From NCBI GenBank assembly GCA_010092695.1, contig JAADJJ010000001.1, positions 2,914,001 to 2,978,000 on the forward strand: a stretch of DNA of 64,000 nucleotides, read 5' to 3'. Under the pieces are notes generated by a model that was not told the DNA's origin, searched no databases, and saw only the letters and a list, made by a program, of their open reading frames with translations. A program made the position numbers and the translations under genes. Shown here piece by piece: positions 62,236 through 64,000 of this stretch. Position 1 is the first letter of the stretch; every line of letters starts with the position of its first letter. The stretch comes from Enterobacteriaceae bacterium 4M9 (GTDB taxonomy: Bacteria; Pseudomonadota; Gammaproteobacteria; Enterobacterales; Enterobacteriaceae).

Positions 62236-63774
62236 ATGGCTACTGTTACGGATTCCACTGTCACAACGTCACATCGTCTGAGTGACGGGCCGGACTGGAC
62301 GTTCAGCCTACTTGAGGACTATCTTGCCGAGATTGACCGGGTCGCGAAGTCATACCGGCTTGACACCTATCCGCATCAGATTGAAGTGATTACGTCTGAG
62401 CAGATGATTGACGCCTATTCCAGTATCGGGATGCCCATCAATTATCCGCACTGGTCGTTCGGTAAGAAATTCATTGAAACTGAACAGCTCTACAAGCATG
62501 GACAGCAGGGACTGGCTTACGAAATCGTTATTAACTCCAACCCGTGTATTGCCTATCTGATGGAAGAAAACACCATTACCATGCAGGCGCTGGTAATGGC
62601 TCACGCCTGTTACGGCCACAACTCCTTTTTCAAAAATAACTATCTGTTCCGTAGCTGGACCGATGCCAGCTCGATAGTTGACTATCTTATCTTTGCGCGT
62701 CATTACATCACCGAATGTGAAGAGCGCTACGGTATGGATGAGGTGGAGAAGCTGCTGGACTCCTGCCATGCGCTGATGAATTACGGCGTTGACCGCTATA
62801 AGCGCCCACAGAAGATCTCATTGCAGGAAGAGAAAGCACGCCAGAAGAGTCGGGAAGAGTATCTGCAAAGCCAGGTTAACCTGCTCTGGCGTACGTTGCC
62901 CCATCGCGAAGAAGAACGCGCGGTGGAAACCAGCCATCGCTATCCCTCTGAGCCACAGGAGAACCTGCTCTATTTCCTGGAGAAAAACGCACCGCTGCTC
63001 GAACCGTGGCAGCGCGAGATTGTGCGCATCGTGCGCAAGGTGAGCCAGTATTTTTATCCGCAAAAGCAGACTCAGGTGATGAACGAAGGCTGGGCGACGT
63101 TCTGGCATTACACCATCCTGAATCACCTGTATGACGAAGGTAAAGTCAGCGAGCGCTTTATGCTGGAGTTTTTACACAGCCACACCAACGTGGTATTCCA
63201 GCCGCCGTACAACAGCCCGTGGTACAACGGTATTAACCCTTACGCACTGGGGTTTGCCATGTTCCAGGATATTAAACGCATCTGCCAGTCACCTACCGAG
63301 GAGGACCGCTACTGGTTCCCGGATATTGCCGGTAAAGACTGGCTGGATACGCTGCACTTTGCGATGCGCGACTTTAAAGACGAGAGTTTTATCAGCCAGT
63401 TCCTGTCGCCGAAGCTGATGCGCGATTTCCGCCTGTTCACGGTGTTGGATGACGATCGCAATAATTATCTGGAAATTGCGGCCATCCATAATGAAGAAGG
63501 CTATCGCGAAATTCGCAGCCAGCTTTCAGCCCAGTATAACCTGAGCAACCTGGAGCCAAACATTCAGGTCTGGAATGTAGACCTGCGTGGCGACCGCTCG
63601 CTCACACTGCGCTATATCCCGCACAACCGCGCGCCGCTGGATAAAGGCCGACGTGAAGTGCTCAAGCACGTACACCGCCTGTGGGGGTTTGACGTGCTGC
63701 TGGAGCAGCAAAACAGCGACGGTAGCGTTGAGCTACTGGAGCGCTGCCCGCCGCGGGTCAATAACACATTGTAA
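62236..63774 (+). CDS. ycgB: SpoVR family protein YcgB
   Basis: YcgB is a 512-residue cytoplasmic protein of the SpoVR family, named after a Bacillus cortex protein. In enterobacteria it is RpoS-dependent and often genomically tied to yeaH/yeaG, with unknown activity. It is very similar to E. coli YcgB over its length (SYRLDTYPHQIEVITSEQM, MAHACYGHNSFFKNNYLF, MNEGWATFWHYTILNHLYDEG). The conserved His/Glu pairs could bind metal. GAGGG lies before the ATG. Confidence 0.95.
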   Translation: MATVTDSTVTTSHRLSDGPDWTFSLLEDYLAEIDRVAKSYRLDTYPHQIEVITSEQMIDAYSSIGMPINYPHWSFGKKFIETEQLYKHGQQGLAYEIVINSNPCIAYLMEENTITMQALVMAHACYGHNSFFKNNYLFRSWTDASSIVDYLIFARHYITECEERYGMDEVEKLLDSCHALMNYGVDRYKRPQKISLQEEKARQKSREEYLQSQVNLLWRTLPHREEERAVETSHRYPSEPQENLLYFLEKNAPLLEPWQREIVRIVRKVSQYFYPQKQTQVMNEGWATFWHYTILNHLYDEGKVSERFMLEFLHSHTNVVFQPPYNSPWYNGINPYALGFAMFQDIKRICQSPTEEDRYWFPDIAGKDWLDTLHFAMRDFKDESFISQFLSPKLMRDFRLFTVLDDDRNNYLEIAAIHNEEGYREIRSQLSAQYNLSNLEPNIQVWNVDLRGDRSLTLRYIPHNRAPLDKGRREVLKHVHRLWGFDVLLEQQNSDGSVELLERCPPRVNNTL

Positions 63775-63785
63775 TGAACCCACTA

Positions 63786-63815
63786 AAAAAGGCTTCCCAC
63801 GGGAAGCCTTTTGTT
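63786..63815. terminator. Bidirectional terminator between ycgB and fadR
   Basis: GGCTTCCC (63791-63798) pairs with GGGAAGCC (63801-63808), flanked by AAAAAA and TTTTG, between convergent stops. Confidence 0.9.
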
Positions 63816-63830
63816 TTCAGTACCTGCTGA

Positions 63831-64000
63831 TTAGCGCGTAGGCATGGCCAGGCTGCTCGGCATGGTTTTTTGCATGCGGTGCCAGATGTCACCACTGTCG
63901 CGCCCGTAGCTGCGCACCACGTCAAACACCTGGTCGTACAGCCCTTCTTTGCTGAGCTTCATCAGGCGGTGATAAAAACCCAGTGCCAGGCTGCGCGCCT
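63831..64000 (-). CDS. fadR: Fatty acid metabolism regulator FadR, C-terminal fragment
   Basis: The last 56 codons of FadR are present; the gene runs out of the window. The ending YDQVFDVVRSYGRDSGDIWH followed by RMQKTMPSSLA matches the acyl-CoA-binding domain end of E. coli FadR, which represses fad and activates fab genes. It converges on ycgB, as in E. coli. Confidence 0.95.
   Translation of the reverse strand, partial: ARSLALGFYHRLMKLSKEGLYDQVFDVVRSYGRDSGDIWHRMQKTMPSSLAMPTR

Noticed and set aside
1..64000. CRISPR arrays, tRNA/rRNA genes, insertion sequences, prophage
   Set aside because: No regularly spaced repeats, no cloverleaf-like or rRNA sequence, and no transposase or integrase were recognised.

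Overview
The window is chromosomal DNA from a member of the Enterobacteriaceae, from a moderately GC-rich relative of Enterobacter, Cronobacter or Kosakonia rather than E. coli itself. Most encoded proteins read as close orthologues of E. coli K-12 proteins. The backbone order narG-narK-narXL-ychO-ychN-chaCBA, kdsA-sirB1-sirB2-prmC-prfA-hemA / lolB-ispE-prs, ychH-pth-ychF, treA, emtA-ldcA-cvrA-dadXA-ycgB-fadR follows that chromosome segment. Both ends cut genes: narG at the left (its first 60 codons) and fadR at the right (its last codons). No tRNA, rRNA, CRISPR array, insertion sequence or prophage was seen.

Left part (1-26.9 kb): nitrate respiration and its control (narG, the NarK transporter, the NarX-NarL two-component system) with clear FNR and NarL sites. 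An invasin-like beta-barrel protein (ychO), a small unknown secreted protein, and the ychN-chaCBA group follow. A complete nrfABCDEFG operon for periplasmic nitrite reduction to ammonia then lies between chaA and kdsA, which is not its E. coli position. The housekeeping cluster for KDO, release factor 1 and its methylase, tetrapyrrole, lipoprotein sorting, isoprenoid and PRPP synthesis comes next. dauA, which lies between prs and ychH in E. coli, is missing here.

Middle part (27-48 kb) is accessory. A leftward operon encodes allophanate hydrolase, urea carboxylase, an FCD-type GntR regulator and a five-gene urea ABC transporter (UrtABCDE), that is, ATP-dependent urea uptake and cleavage without urease. 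Next is a MocR-like regulator that has lost its PLP-binding lysine. It converges on a six-gene catabolic operon: SDR, deoxyribose-phosphate aldolase, HAD phosphatase, two zinc dehydrogenases and a UhpT-like phosphosugar permease. The substrate is not known and I regard this as the best candidate for an undescribed pathway. A secreted DUF2135/TPR protein and a guanine-deaminase-like enzyme follow.

Right part (49-64 kb): periplasmic trehalase; an orphan hpaX/hpaR pair without hydroxyphenylacetate catabolic genes; a Fur-box-controlled FoxA ferrioxamine receptor; an unusual non-coding block of stacked hairpins, several with GGA in the loop, resembling a CsrA-binding RNA or a mosaic intergenic repeat; then murein recycling (emtA, ldcA), a K+/H+ antiporter (cvrA), D-alanine catabolism (dadAX), ycgB and the end of fadR.
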